Assembly (NCBI GenBank): GCA_029204225.1
Contig: CM055109.1
Location: 28,764,361 to 28,828,360 of the forward strand
From: Diphasiastrum complanatum
Taxonomy: Eukaryota; Streptophyta; Lycopodiopsida; Lycopodiales; Lycopodiaceae
DNA length: 64,000 nt
Direction of reading: 5' to 3'
Within the stretch, counting starts at the first letter, position 1, and every line of letters begins with the position of its first letter. Shown here in pieces: positions 47,082 through 59,545 of the stretch. The translations under genes and the position numbers were made by a program. The notes under the pieces are model-generated. The model was not told where the DNA came from. It ran no database searches and saw only the letters and a list, made by a program, of their open reading frames with translations.

Positions 47082-50000
47082 ATGTCATTGCACGGAGGTG
47101 ATCCATCCGTGTTTAGTTACAATCAACGTCAAGTTTTGATAAAAATAAAAAAACAAAGAACAAAACAAATTCAAGAGGCAAAGACAATTGGAAAAAAGAG
47201 TAATCAACTTGATTCTAATGATGATGATGATGAGGTGCAACATGATGAAGCAATGCACAACATATTTGAATCTTACTTTGAAACAAATGAGAATGATGTT
47301 GTGCATGCATCTTCTAATGAAAACGGAGATCACGAACAATTTGAGATGGATGAAGACAAGATTCTATTGTGCAAGGAGGCAGACACTCCTTTGTATCCTA
47401 GAGCATCCATTTCGAGACTAGCTATGTCAATTCTTATTCTAAACCTTCAAGCAACATACAAATGGAGTGACCGTAGCATGACATTATTATTCGGGTACTT
47501 AACGCATAACACAACTATTGTACTTTATTGCGTATTTACATTAAGTTGATTTTTTTTCTTTTCTAACAACTCACATTGCTCTTTTTTTAGATTGTTGCAT
47601 CAAATACTTCCGAAAGAAAATGTGATACCTAAAACCCCAAAAAAAACACGAAAGATGATGACCGTGCTTGGAATGGATTACGACACAATATATGCATGTC
47701 CATAAGACCATGTTCTATATAGAGGTGAGCATTCAGAAAAGCTTCAATGTTCAATGTGTAATGCTTCACGTTTTCGAGATGACGTACAAGGGGATAAAGT
47801 GTCACGAAAAGTGTTACGATATTTTCCAATTATCCCATGATTGCAACGTTTATTTCGATGTAAATCTTTGGCACAACTAATGGATTGGCATGTCAGTCTA
47901 CGGATGATGTCATGCGATTACCAAGCGACTCACATACATGGAAACATATTGAAGACCAATGGCCTGAGTTTAAAAACGAACCTCATAATTTGAGATTTGG
48001 CCTTGCTATGGATGGCGTAAATCATTTTAGCGTTCAAGCGTCAACTTGGTCCACATGGCTAGTTGTGCTCATTAATTATAACATACCTCCATGGTTGAGT
48101 ATTAAAACGGGACACTTGTTATTGACTTTACTGATTCCAAAAAAGTACAAGGTCAAGAACATGGATGTGTATCTTGCACCTTTGGTCGATGAATTGTGCA
48201 TTCTTTGGAATGGTATTCACGCTTACGACATCTCGAGTCCTTTACAACAAAGGAACTTCATTGTTCGTGGGATTCTAATGTGGACGATGCATGACTACCC
48301 CGGTTTAAGCGAATGTTCATGTATCTATATATTTAATCTAATCTGTTTTAGGGTTTAGCGTTTGACTATATTTAACTAAGCTTATTTTCAATCTGGTTTA
48401 TGAACTATGCAGGTTTAACCACATTGGGTTACAACGCATGTTATATATGTGGACCACTTTTGGAGAGTCGACATAACACAAATGTGTTGAAAAAAGTGGT
48501 GTACAAAAATCATCACAAATACTTGCCACTTGATCGTCTTTTTAGAAGGTCGAATAGGCGATTTTTTGGAGGGCGAGGATATAATCCTCTAACTACACCA
48601 CCACCCCCACGCGTGGGAGTAGCGGAATGGCATGGTGAATGGCTTAAATATCACGACATTAATTTTTCATGGAATAAATCCATTGATGGTATGAAACGGT
48701 TGTCTATTTTTCATAAATTACCCTATTGGAGGAATTTATTAATAAACCATCTATTGGATCCTATGCACATATTCAAAAACGTCGGTGAATCCTTATGGAA
48801 CCACATCATTGGCATAAAAGAAAACTCCGCAACTCGTAAAGATCTATAAGTGGCCGATGTGAAAAGACCCTATTGGATTCAATACACCGAAGGTGGAGAT
48901 GAGATTCTACCTAGCATGCCATGGATTCTTACAAAAGAGCAACTCTCATATGTTAAACATGTCATATACCAAATGAGAACTCCAACAGGCTATGCACATT
49001 CTTTATGCAAATCATTTACCAAAGATGGTAAATTAAGTGGATTGAAATCGCATGATTGGCATAAGATATTGCAATTCATACTTCCACTTTCTATTTGAGG
49101 TCGCTTCAACGATGACGTACAAAATACGCTTTACAATTTGTCATCGATGATTAGGTTTGTATATTTTTTTAAGCACTTGTATAAATATGTGTTATTTCAA
49201 TGTTTTAATGTGTTAAACAACCTAATGTATTATCAATCTTGCAGGTGGATTTCCTCAAAAGAAATAAAAAATAGTGAATTGGATTCCATGAAAATCCAAA
49301 TGATCGAAATGGTATGTTTGTTGGAAAGAGATTTTCCAACTTCCTTTTTGGATATACAAGTTCATCTTCTAGTGCATTTGGTCGAAGAAGTATCAATTCC
49401 AGGACCTATGCACACGAGATGGATGTTCTACCTTGAGCGCTTTATGAAAGTTTTGAAGGGCTTTGTGAGACAAAAGGCAAGGCCAGAAGGTAGCATTGCA
49501 GAAAGTTGGCTTGTACAGGAATTTTTGTTTTATATCACCGAAATAATCTCACAATTGCATCCTGCAAGTCCAAAAATGTGGTGAAAAAGAAAATGAACGT
49601 GTTAAGGGTGAAGTACCACAAGGAAATGGTGTGCAAAAGAGACTTTCACCTCAATTAAAAGAGAAAATTGACATGTTCATATTATATAACTGTGGACAAA
49701 TGGAAAAGTGGATTTCAAGGTATGAAGAAGCCAAAAAGAAAAGAAACATAACATTGAAACAAAGAAGAAATATCAATCGAAGAAGAAGGAGAGCATTGGA
49801 GAACGACGAACCTTTGGAGCCTTTACCTTCAAAATGCTCTCGTGAATGGATTTTTAATACGATGCTATAAGAATCTGAAAACGGAGAAGAAGTAACCGAA
49901 TTAGAATGAGAATTTGTTTGTGGATGTGGATGGAAGGTTATGTGGTATTGTTTTTGTGAAGTTTCATTTTTTTACTACTCAATATATAAATAGTATTGTT

Positions 50001-50860
50001 AAATACACACATTTGTTTCTTTTATTGTTTTAGTATACATCATACACTGCCATGTGGGCATATGGACACCATTATCGTGTTGAAAGAGTTGACAACAAGC
50101 GACGTACATATGATTGTGGTATAATGGCCAACTTTCAACAAGAGAGTCGTTCTAGTGCGAGGGACCCTAATGTCATTTCAAACGACCTAGACTATCAACG
50201 CCACGATTAGAAATGATAGCTCAAGGTTTTTTCAAATCGACTCAACAAAATGTATATCGATGGACTCTCATGACACTTTGGTATTGCCACGACATTGCGA
50301 ACATGTGAGACTCTAAAATTCTAATGTCATTAATATTCGCAATCCAATTATTTATGTATCGATCTTATAAAACTAACCTAGTTTTTTCTTATTCTTTGGC
50401 ATATTATATTCCATCCAGATCGAATAGACCCAAGATGGTGGTATGTGATCCAACTTAATACAAGAAAACGACGTGTGTTTGAAAGAAAAGATATTGTTGA
50501 ATTGGATACACATGACGAACCACCACCCAATTTGGAGGACGTTTTGGAAGAACGTAAATCCAAATGATAGGAGAAGAAGGTACAAATGAAAATGATGAGA
50601 TTCCTACGATCATACAAGACCAAATTGGGGGTAATTTGAGGCCCCCACGTTTGGATGAGATAGAATTAGAAGAAGAGGAGATTGAATATGAGGGTAGCTC
50701 ACATCATCAACGATCAGAAATCTACGATTATACCTAGACCTAGATTCAAATGAGTGTCGAGACTTGTGTGATGACGAGAATGACGTATATGATGAGAATG
50801 ATCTAGGATTATTAATACTTAAATTCTCTTGCACTCATTTTTTTTTATATTCATCACAAT
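47082..50860 (+). mobile_element. Degenerate CACTA (En/Spm) transposon with TNP2-type transposase
   Basis: Consecutive plus-strand frames encode a Tnp2-like transposase: an acidic N-terminus (47082-47549), a cysteine-bearing YRGEHSEKLQCSMCNASRF region, LAQLMDWH, WKHIEDQWPEFKNEPHNLRF, GLAMDGVNHF, LINYNIPPWLSIK, MDVYLAPLVDELCILWNGI, RGILMWTMHDYPGLS, a YNACYICG zinc-like motif, KLPYWRNLLINHLLDPMHIF, then a DUF4218-like part (FLDIQVHLLVHLVEEV, GPMHTRWMFYLERFMKVLKG). The downstream exons at 50030-50110 and 50420-50560 (WYVIQLNTRKRRVFERKDIV) complete the usual C-terminus. Introns are likely, and at least one frameshift near 47890 and stops near 48850 and 49099 break it. Terminal inverted repeats were not located. 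Confidence 0.85.
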
Positions 50861-51243
50861 ACTTTTTATGTATACTTTTATAGTTAGAGTTGAATGTGAT
50901 AATTATAATATCCGAACTTTGCAGCTATGTCCTATTTCAAAATGTCGCCACATATTCCCTCCCTGCGCCGTGTAGGTTTTTCCATGCAAGTTGGAAAGAT
51001 TAGAACCTCACTTTTAACGGGAGAAAAGTAAGGGCTGCACACTTTCCTAGGATTGAAAATTTTAATTATCTACATTTCACTCTTGCATATTAACTAATTG
51101 CTAGTGTATGCGGTAAAATACGACATTGCTTTGAACAAAATGAAAGTGATGAATTACATTTGATTTCTTACTATGTTAGATAACGTATTCAAATAATAAT
51201 AAAAAATCAAAACAACACAAACTCATCGGTAAACTCACTCGAA
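50861..51243. other. AT-rich sequence after the CACTA element, nothing recognised
   Basis: There are no ORFs of note between the transposase end and the duplicated TC-rich block. Confidence 0.5.
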
Positions 51244-51418
51244 ACTTAAGTGCAAACATGCAATTGCTCGCTCTTTCAACGCTTGCTCTCTTTCCTTTTT
51301 TTTTAATATTTTTGTCACATGCACAAGCAATTAAAAAATAACACTATATTACACAATTGAACCATTATTATAAGCAAATTATTCTAATCTACTTCAAATT
51401 CTCTCTCATTTTATGTAT

Positions 51419-51557
<139 letters not shown>

Positions 51558-51604
51558 ACAAATATAACATACAATTATCATTAAACATTATCTATTCATT
51601 CACT

Positions 51605-51720
<116 letters not shown>

Positions 51721-51799
51721 ACAAATCTAACTTACAATTACCATCAAACACTATCTATTCATCTACTACCCTAAATCTTAATCAAAACACACACACACA

Positions 51800-51920
<121 letters not shown>

Positions 51921-52166
51921 AATTAGAGAGAAGAAAGAACCAATGCTCCTAAAATAATTTCAAACCAACCTTACAAAATGTACAATTGCAACTTAAGTGC
52001 AAACGTGCAATTGCTCGCTCTTTCAACGCTTGCTCTCTTTCCTTTTTTTTGAATATTTTTGTCACATGCACAAGCAATTAAAAAATAACACTATATTACA
52101 CAATTGAACCATTATTATAAGCAAATTATTCTAATCTACTTCAAATTATCTCTCATTTTATGTCTG

Positions 52167-52303
<137 letters not shown>

Positions 52304-52370
52304 TTAGAGAGAAGAAAGAACCGATGCTCCTAAAATAATTTCAAACCAACCTTACAAAATGTACAATATT

Positions 52371-52649
52371 ACAATAGAAGAGGCAAGATAGTCATCTAAA
52401 ACTTATAAATCTAAAATTTAGGGCTAAAATTAGAGCATTTTCTGGAATTAAAAATCTGCAGATTTTTAATTTCCATAATTGACTTGTAAGCCTTTCAATT
52501 TTATTGCGAGCATTGTATTCGACAATGCCTTGTAGAAGCAAATGACGACTTAGGGTGGTTTCAAATTGCATTGCTTGGCAAGTCCCAAATTAAAGAATGG
52601 AGTTATCCCATTGGTCCAAGGAGAAAAAATGGGTCTTCTCTTCAAGGTT
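52371..52649. other. Spacer between TC blocks and the second satellite array
   Basis: No gene was recognised. It includes a plus-strand ORF start at 52571 that simply runs into the satellite units. Confidence 0.45.
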
Positions 52650-53300
52650 CACAATCATGCCATGAGGGTTGGTTGCCTTTGCAAATTGTTGTCAAATACA
52701 ATGCTGGTGAAAAATTGACAGTTCTAGTGGGCCAATTGTTGAAATTCAAGGTTCTGCAAATTTTTGAACTCCAAAAACTGCACTAATTTTACTCGTGGCA
52801 CGAGGGTCAGTTGCTTTTGCAAAGTATTACTAATACAATGCCCACAAAGAATTGAAGTTTTACGGGCCAATTGTTGAAATTCAAATCTGCAGATTTTTAA
52901 CTCCAACAAAATGAACTAATTTTACTCATGCCATAAGGGTCGGTTGCTTTTGCAAAGTGGTGTCGATACAAGGCCCACAAAGAACTTAAGTTCTACAAGA
53001 AAATTGTTGAAGTTTGCAGATTTTTAGCTCCATCCAATATATGACCTAATTTTACTCATGCCATGAGCCCCGGTTGTCGATACTTTCTTAGTGCTGCTAG
53101 AAAAGAATGTTCGATGGGTTGATTGTTGAAATTGAAGTTTGCATATTATAACTCCAAACAATACACTAATCTAAGTCATGCCATAAGGGCCGCTTGCTTA
53201 TGCAAAGGTTGGATATGGCGCTCACAAAACATCGAAAGTTGTACGAGCAGATAGTTGAAATTCAAGGTTTGCAAATTTTAACTCCTAAAGCTGCACTAAA
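52650..53300. repeat. Diverged second array of the 18.7-kb satellite family
   Basis: The catgccat(g/a)agggt landmark recurs near 52658, 52793 (mutated), 52927, 53058 and 53177, spacing about 119-135 bp. Each unit also has ttgcttttgcaaag, the ccaattgttgaaattcaa block and agctcca or actccaa, matching the units at 18.7-19.8 kb. It is more diverged and has shorter units than the first array. Confidence 0.85.
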
Positions 53301-53639
53301 GGAGGTTCCAGACTAGCGCAGACTACGGACAAGTCTCTTTGCTTGGCCCTGTGACTTGTCACCCATTTTTTAAATTTTGGCGGATCACCCCCTTCTCAAA
53401 CTTGGATGGCAAGTGCCAAATTAAGGGCCACAATCTGATTGGCCAGGTTGGATCCCTACAAGCTGATGGGTCCTTTTTTGTTAAGTTGCTCCTAGCAACT
53501 CAACATACCGAGCAATGTCCCTAGGCCCAAAAAATGGGCTTGAGTTGTCCATACGTGGCATGGGTCGCATGCCACCTCATCTGCCACATGGTGGCGACTC
53601 AAGCTAAGTTTGAACTTTCAATTCTTTGCAAGCAGTAAT
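53301..53639. other. Spacer, no gene recognised
   Basis: A single 61-residue plus-strand ORF here has no known motif. Confidence 0.45.
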
Positions 53640-53986
53640 ACGTCAAAAGCCTCTGATTTCTTCTTGAGATGTAGCTTGAAAGCTATATCTCGCACTTCGT
53701 ATAGTGTGCTCAAGATGTCCCAGACTTCTTTTGATGTCTGGACCTTGGATACATGGCCGATCTAGGTATCTGAAATGTTGAGGATGATCAGCGTGAAAGC
53801 CTTTCCATCCTTCAGCTTCCATCTGGCGATTGTTGTGTTGTCTACTTCGGGTTTCCCTTCTGCACCTATAACAACGTCATACAATTCTTTAGCCATTAGT
53901 ACAATTTTCATCTTAAATTTCCACAGATGGTAATTTGCTCCATCAAGCTTGTCCATGATAGGACTGGCTTTCCCTTGGGAATCCAT
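53640..53986 (-). pseudogene. Ty1/copia gag N-terminal fragment
   Basis: Minus strand from 53986: MDSQGKASPIMDKLDGANYH, then LWKFKMKIVLMAKELYDVV, WKLKDGKAFTLIILNISD, a stop, IGHVSKVQTSKEVWDILSTL. This is the start of a copia gag protein preceded by a primer binding site at 54133. The rest of the element downstream is missing. Confidence 0.8.
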
Positions 53987-54132
53987 GTGGAAGATTAGTC
54001 TAGGTGATAGGAAGAAAAACTATCAGTGACATAAGTATGAAAATCTAGTACTGAATTACAGAACAAGAAGACAATTACTCTATCAGTTGGTAGAGTTTTG
54101 TCACTATGGAAGCTTATCAGGCTACGAAAATT

Positions 54133-54144
54133 GCTCTGATACCA
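54133..54144 (-). other. Copia primer binding site and adjacent 5' LTR edge
   Basis: Read on the minus strand this is TGGTATCAGAGC, a perfect match to the usual initiator-Met-tRNA primer site. The LTR (plus-strand TGTTGGGAAAGCGG) begins at 54145, directly abutting it, and supports the gag fragment as the start of an element on the minus strand. Confidence 0.8.
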
Positions 54145-54329
54145 TGTTGGGAAAGCGGTAAGAGGGTGTGTGAGTGTGAGGAACAAAAATAGCTCCAAAA
54201 GAAAACAAACACGAAGAGAAGTGAACTCGAAACTCGAACAAGATGTGTTCGTGCGCAGCGGAATGAGCTATATTACTCCTACGGTCATTCCGCTTACGTA
54301 GCCAAACATTAACAAAACATCAGAAGAAT

Positions 54330-54500
54330 AATTTGTCATGAATAGCTAGACAAATTATTAGTCGCGAATGATTTGCGAAAGAACTAGACTGAGCTAGACT
54401 AATAATCAGTCGTGAATGATTCATGAAAGGCTATTCTGAGCTCTACTGATAATCAGTCGTGAATGATTCGCGAAAGGCAAGACTAAATATTAGTCATCAA
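54330..54500. repeat. Short tandem repeats within the copia LTR
   Basis: A motif of the form gactaataatcagtcgtgaa followed by tgattcgcgaaagg recurs about three times with a period near 60 bp. It lies within the LTR that begins at 54145 and probably formed there. Confidence 0.65.
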
Positions 54501-55227
54501 CAACTAGACTAATAATAACACGCTCAGAATAGATTACCAGATTGAGCAGCAAGAATGTCAGATAGAATGAAGGAAAAGCATAGCAATATCGACACAAATC
54601 TGAACGCAGAACAAAAGAGCTATTATCAGATTAAGTATAGCAAAATATACATGTCAATAATGCGGAAGAGCACAAGACAATAGTGGACAAATCGCGTGCT
54701 CTACGAAGCTAATCCAATCTATGAAAGGAATGAACCTATTACTGACAATACAAAAGAATCAATGCGCGAGGGCATCTACTTCGTCTATCTCTGATAGGCT
54801 TCTGATACATGCTCTATTTTACACACACGCTGGATACACAGATGGTATCCAACATATATACATAATTTTACAGGTGTACAAATGAAGAAAGTACAAAGTG
54901 GTTGTGTTGTCTGTAGGAGATTGTGGGTGGCTGTTGTCATTGTCAAATCTCATTGCACAGTTGCATGGGATGAGTGTGAGAAGGCCGCGACGTCAGCCTT
55001 CGCTGAAATGAACGTTGGTGAAGATGCAAAAAATGCGACACTCTGACGAAATGCCTTAGGATTTGATTTACATGGTGCCTTCGCTTTTCCATTAGGGCAC
55101 CTTCGACATTTGTAGGGCAGTGTCGTCTTTTTCACCTCTCATAAATCATGTGTAAAAACACAGTGTCGCCTTTATTGCCTGTGGAATTTTACTTGTATTT
55201 ATCCAAACAGTCGCATTTTTGTCTGTC
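54501..55227. other. LTR-like or copia-derived sequence
   Basis: No protein motif is seen except a minus-strand 61-residue frame at 54950-55135 with no known match. A TATA-like sequence (complement of catatatatac) lies near 54865. It separates two minus-strand copia remnants. Confidence 0.4.
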
Positions 55228-57490
55228 TTATTTTATATGTAAATATGCAGACTGTGCAACAACATGAGTAAAAATGCAACATGAATGGAGGCAGATTAAA
55301 ATAGGATTTAGGAGAGTAGAGGAGATAAATCCAACATTGTCTTCAAGGAAGACAACATCGCGACTGACTGAGATCTGGCTCGTAACCACATCGTAAACAT
55401 GATATGCCTTGTGTGATGTTGAATAGCCGATGACGATGCTTTTACATCTTACTGGGTCTAGCTTCTTCCTCAGATCAGATGGCACTTGTGCATAGCAGAG
55501 ACATCTGAAAACACGCAGGTGTTTCAAACTTGGTTTGTAACCGTAGTAGGCTTCAAACAGTGCCTTGGAATCAACTGCTTTAGTGCTAGAGTAATTTTGC
55601 AGATAGCAAGCCGTAGAGATAGCTTATGCCCAAAAGGTTTGAGGCAAATGCGAATTTACTGTCATGGATCGTGCAACTTCCAACAGTGTGCAGTTCTTCC
55701 GCTCTACTACTCCGTTTTGTTGTGGAGTGTAGCTCGTAGTAAACTGGTGGTGCATGCCACTTGAAGATAGGTAGTCCTTCATCTCATTTGACAAGAACTC
55801 TCTCCCTGAATAAGACCGTACGGCCTTGATCCTCTGACCACTTTGATTCTCAGCGTATTGCTTGAAGTCTTTGAAGCAACGAAATGCTTCTGACTTGTTC
55901 TTAATGAACATTACACTGGCAAATCGGGAGTAATCATCAATGAATGTGATAAAATATAGAGCTTGACCTAATGAAGGTACGCTCATAGGACCACACAAGT
56001 CATTGTGTATCAGTGACAAGATGGACTTCGCCCTTTTGGCTTGTCCCCTAGGAAATCTCATTCTAGGTTGTTTCCCTAGTAGACTATTTTCACAGATAGT
56101 TTGATTAGTTGTGGTGACAGCAATTATATTCATGTCCTTGACCATTTTATTGTGATGCATATACAAGATTGAACGCATGTTTAGATGACCTAATCTTTGA
56201 TGCCATAAATTAGCATATGAACAATGCACAAAAAGTGCAACATTGTGACTCGGTATGTACAAATTTCATTCTCTGTAAGCAGAGAGGATTTCCTTTGAGT
56301 TCTCATCTAAACTACTACATCGCCTAGCAGTGAACAAAGCTCTATAGCTCTGATATGTGATCTTGCTAATAGATAAAAGATTCTTTGTTAATTTGGGTCA
56401 TAAAGTACTCCATTGAGCTGCCTAGTGATGCCATCAAAGAACTGCAGTTGAATAGACCCTTGGCCTTCAACTTGGTGTGAACTAGAGTCACTAGAGAAAA
56501 TGTACTTTGATTATGTAGCTGTGAGTGTAGAGAAGAGGTCCTTGCATGGCGTCATGTGCCGAGAAGCACCTGAATCGAGATACCATTGATGGGCATCTCT
56601 ACTGGATTGATCTTGTACCATCAGCGCCTTTTCTTCATCTTGAGATCTTCTGACTGTGTCAGCGTTGCCTTCTTGGTGCTGCTGCATCTTCTTCTTTGCT
56701 TCATTGTGCTTGAGGATGCGACAGTCCTTGATGTCGTGATTGGTTCTTTTGCAATATTTGCAAACTAGTTTGGTCTTGGATGATGATTGGCTGAGCTGTT
56801 GTTGTTGTGGTTGTAATGCTACTGGTTGTTCTGCCTTTGTCTTCTTATCCTTGAAGCCTTTCTTCTTCTTGGATTGTTGCTTGTTTGAATAGCGTGCCAT
56901 GGATTTGGTACTCGTAGATGTGGACAAGCTTTTCCTCCTACCTTCTTCTTTCAACAAACATGTTGTCAATTTTTGGAGAGACAGTGCAGGGGTATTGCTT
57001 AGAAGCAACAGTAAATTATCGTAGGAGGATGGAAGACTGGCAAGAAGAGACATGGTAGAGTCTTCTTCTGAGATAGGGGAACCTATTGCCAGTTGGTTCA
57101 GCAATTGTTTGAACTCATTCAGATGGTCGTTGACTGAGGTGCCTTCACTCATTCTGAGTGTCAGTACCTTCTTCCTCAAGAAGAGACGAGTTAAGACATC
57201 TGAGGTCTCGTAGATGCTAGTGAGTGTATCCCATGCTTTTTTGGAAGTAGTGCAGATGGATACATGAGCAATTTGAGTGTCTTTAAGGTTTAGAGATACA
57301 ATGGCAAGAGCCTTGCCATCCTTGGCTTCCCAAGCTGGGAGCTGTTCGTGTTCTACCGATCTGGCTATGGAATGGTTGGCGGATCCCCATAACTCCTTTT
57401 CAATCAAGATCATTCTCATTTGAACTTCCACATGTGGAAGTCATCTCCGTTAAATTTATTGATAAAGCGAATCTCTGAGGTGCCTTCCAT
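55228..57490 (-). mobile_element. Ty1/copia retrotransposon, gag to integrase only
   Basis: Minus-strand order: gag from ATG 57490 (MEGTSEIRFINKFNGDDFHM) with a stop and frameshift near 57420, continuing to the CCHC knuckle CKYCKRTNHDIKDC (about 56770-56725) and protease WYLDSGASRHMT (about 56560). Next come GAG-pre-integrase (WHQRLGHLNMRS, ENSLLGKQPR) and integrase core (SLIHNDLCGP, FITFIDDYSRFA, TSYTPQQNGVVERKN, HLPQTFWA), then the HLRVFRCLCYAQVP region ending at 55228. Reverse transcriptase and RNase H are absent. A stop after QTFWA and a frame change near 56270 break it. The knuckle resembles the decayed one at 20027 (KRNNHGIQDC). Confidence 0.9.
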
Positions 57491-57569
57491 AGTGATCGAA
57501 ATTATACACAAACAACTTAGAACAGCTTTTGAAAAAAGATCCTAGACTCTAGTAATCCACTGAACCAAA

Positions 57570-57584
57570 GTTCTGATACCACTT
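57570..57584 (-). other. Copia primer binding site and LTR border
   Basis: On the minus strand aagtggtatcagaact follows an LTR whose plus-strand start TGTTGGTGTATGATGG is at 57586. The GGTATCAGAA core matches the initiator-tRNA primer site with changes at its end. It places the 5' LTR of the preceding element at 57586 and rightwards. Confidence 0.7.
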
Positions 57585-57585
57585 C

Positions 57586-58720
57586 TGTTGGTGTATGATG
57601 GTGGTCTGCTTGGTCTACGATTGATTGCGACTGCAGCGGAGCCGTGACGGAAGCAGAACATGAGAGACGATTACGATGTAAACGATGTCTCTACCAATAG
57701 TAAAAAAAACAATGAAGACTATGAACACAATAATAACTGCGATTTCAGGAACGTGGATTGCTTGGAGAAAAGAATTAAGAGCCTGTTCTTTTAGGTTATC
57801 AGAAAAGGAGTTTTAAACTTCCATAACAGAAGGATTGTGAAGCATTAGGCGCCCTGGACAGCCATGCAATCCTTTGCTTCTGATAACTATGTTTGTGTGT
57901 AAGAGAGTGAGAGACAAATGCATTCAACAAGAATGTAAAGAGTGAACAGTAGCGAATCTGTATATATATAAAAGGAATCATAACACAATGCAATAGCGCT
58001 GATAAGCGCATGCTCCTACTTGCAGACTCAAAGCAATAGCTACAGTTCTAGATCTCTCTCTCTCTGAGTATAAATCACTAACTCTAAGGAGCTAGCTACT
58101 TAAGACCTTTTGGTCATTTGATCGTTTTGTGCATCTACAGATTGTTCAACTCACACTCTGACTTTCTGATTTTCTTTGTAACTCCTTCTCTTCGCTCAAA
58201 TACATATATATCTGTCAAAGTCTTTTGATTTATTGTAATTACAGTTTACAAGATGATTAACAGTCGTTTAAACAAGATCCATAGATCCATTATTGGAGCG
58301 TCGTGAAGGAGGAGAAGTACAAAGTAACGTATTCTTCCTATGTGTTGTGGTGGAAGGATGTTGGGCCGTTGTGGTCGTAATCTTGTCCGCAGTCGTTCGT
58401 TCAGCCGGTGATCGTTTGCTTCCTTTGTTGGTAACCGTAAGTGATAACTTACGGAGCTAAATGATGAGATGGTTCAACTTCGTTGGCTGATATCGCAAGA
58501 ACTCGCAAACCGTTGTCGTTGGTCGACTTCGTTGATAACCATAAGTAGGTTGCTTACGTTTTCAGACGGTTGAGGAGATTTGAGTTCATTCATAGACTTC
58601 ATCGAAGATATTTTTTGGTAAGAAAACCAGTACTTGGCCAACAATGATGTCAACTTCAACTAGTTACTGAAATTACCTTGCACTTGCATAGTTAAGAGCA
58701 TAGATGTTGACCTAGAACTA
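57586..58720. other. Probable copia 5' LTR and flanking sequence
   Basis: LTR sequence begins at 57586. The other border cannot be set because no partner LTR exists. A TATA-like stretch (tatatatata at about 57960-57970) and CT-rich stretch near 58055 lie inside. No coding motif was seen. Confidence 0.4.
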
Positions 58721-58732
58721 CGTTGAAGAATT

Positions 58733-58840
58733 ACGCTTTGGAATGGTGTTAATGCGTGTGACATCTCAAAGTCTTTGCATGAAAGAAATTTCACTCTTCA
58801 TGGAATTATAATGTGGACAATAATCAAACTAGCTTGTGTT
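58733..58840 (+). pseudogene. CACTA transposase exon fragment
   Basis: The translation LWNGVNACDISKSLHERNFT followed by LHGIIMWTI closely matches the CACTA element at 48200-48290 (LWNGIHAYDISSPLQQRNFI, VRGILMWTM). It is a stray internal piece of that transposon family, immediately left of the repeat array at 58868. Confidence 0.7.
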
Positions 58841-58867
58841 TAGGTATGTAGGAGCTCATCTTTCAAT

Positions 58868-59545
58868 GAATTGTTATAATAGCTTATCGCTATCCCGCCA
58901 AAGCTAGAAAGTGCTCGAACACTAATTTAAACACAAGAAACAAAGAATGCATTTTAGAAAGAAAAAAAAAATCCTCATTTTAATAATCAAACTCATTTAA
59001 GAGTGACACCTTATCTTCTAACAAATCGTCACAAATAGCTTACTCTCGGCGAGCAAAAAAGGTGCTTGAGCACTAATTTAAGCAAAACAAAGAAAGAATG
59101 CATTTGAGAAGAAAGATAGCAAAAAAAAACTCATATTAATGTCATCTTTTAGCAAATTGTCACAATAGGTTACCACTATCCCGACAAGTGCAAAGTGCTC
59201 GAGCACTTATTTAAGCAAAAGTAACTAGAAATGCATTTCAAAAGATTAAAGAAAAACCAAAAAACAAATTTAATACTTAAACTAACCTAAGTAAGAGTGA
59301 AATGTCATTTTCTAGCAAATTGTCATAATAGCTTGCTGCTATCCCAACAAGCGGAAAAATGCTTGAGCACTAATATAAGCAAAAGAAACAAAGAACGCAT
59401 ATCATAAAAATAAAAAATGAAATACTCATTTTCATGCTCAAACTCACCCAAGTAAGAGTGACACCTTATCTTTTACGGAATCGTCACAATAGTTTACTCG
59501 TATCTGACAAAGTGCTTGAGCACTAATTTGAGCAAAACAGCGAGG
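58868..59545. repeat. Five-copy tandem array with a palindromic core
   Basis: Units of about 130-165 bp recur, each with caaattgtcacaatagctta, gctatcccgacaa, the palindrome aGTGCTcGAGCACt or its near variant, aatttaagcaaaa and aaagaatgcattt. Palindrome copies lie near 58911, 59062, 59194, 59359 and 59511; the one at 59194 is a perfect 14-bp palindrome. The array ends about 250 bp before a CT-rich region that may be the GID8 5' leader. Confidence 0.85.
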
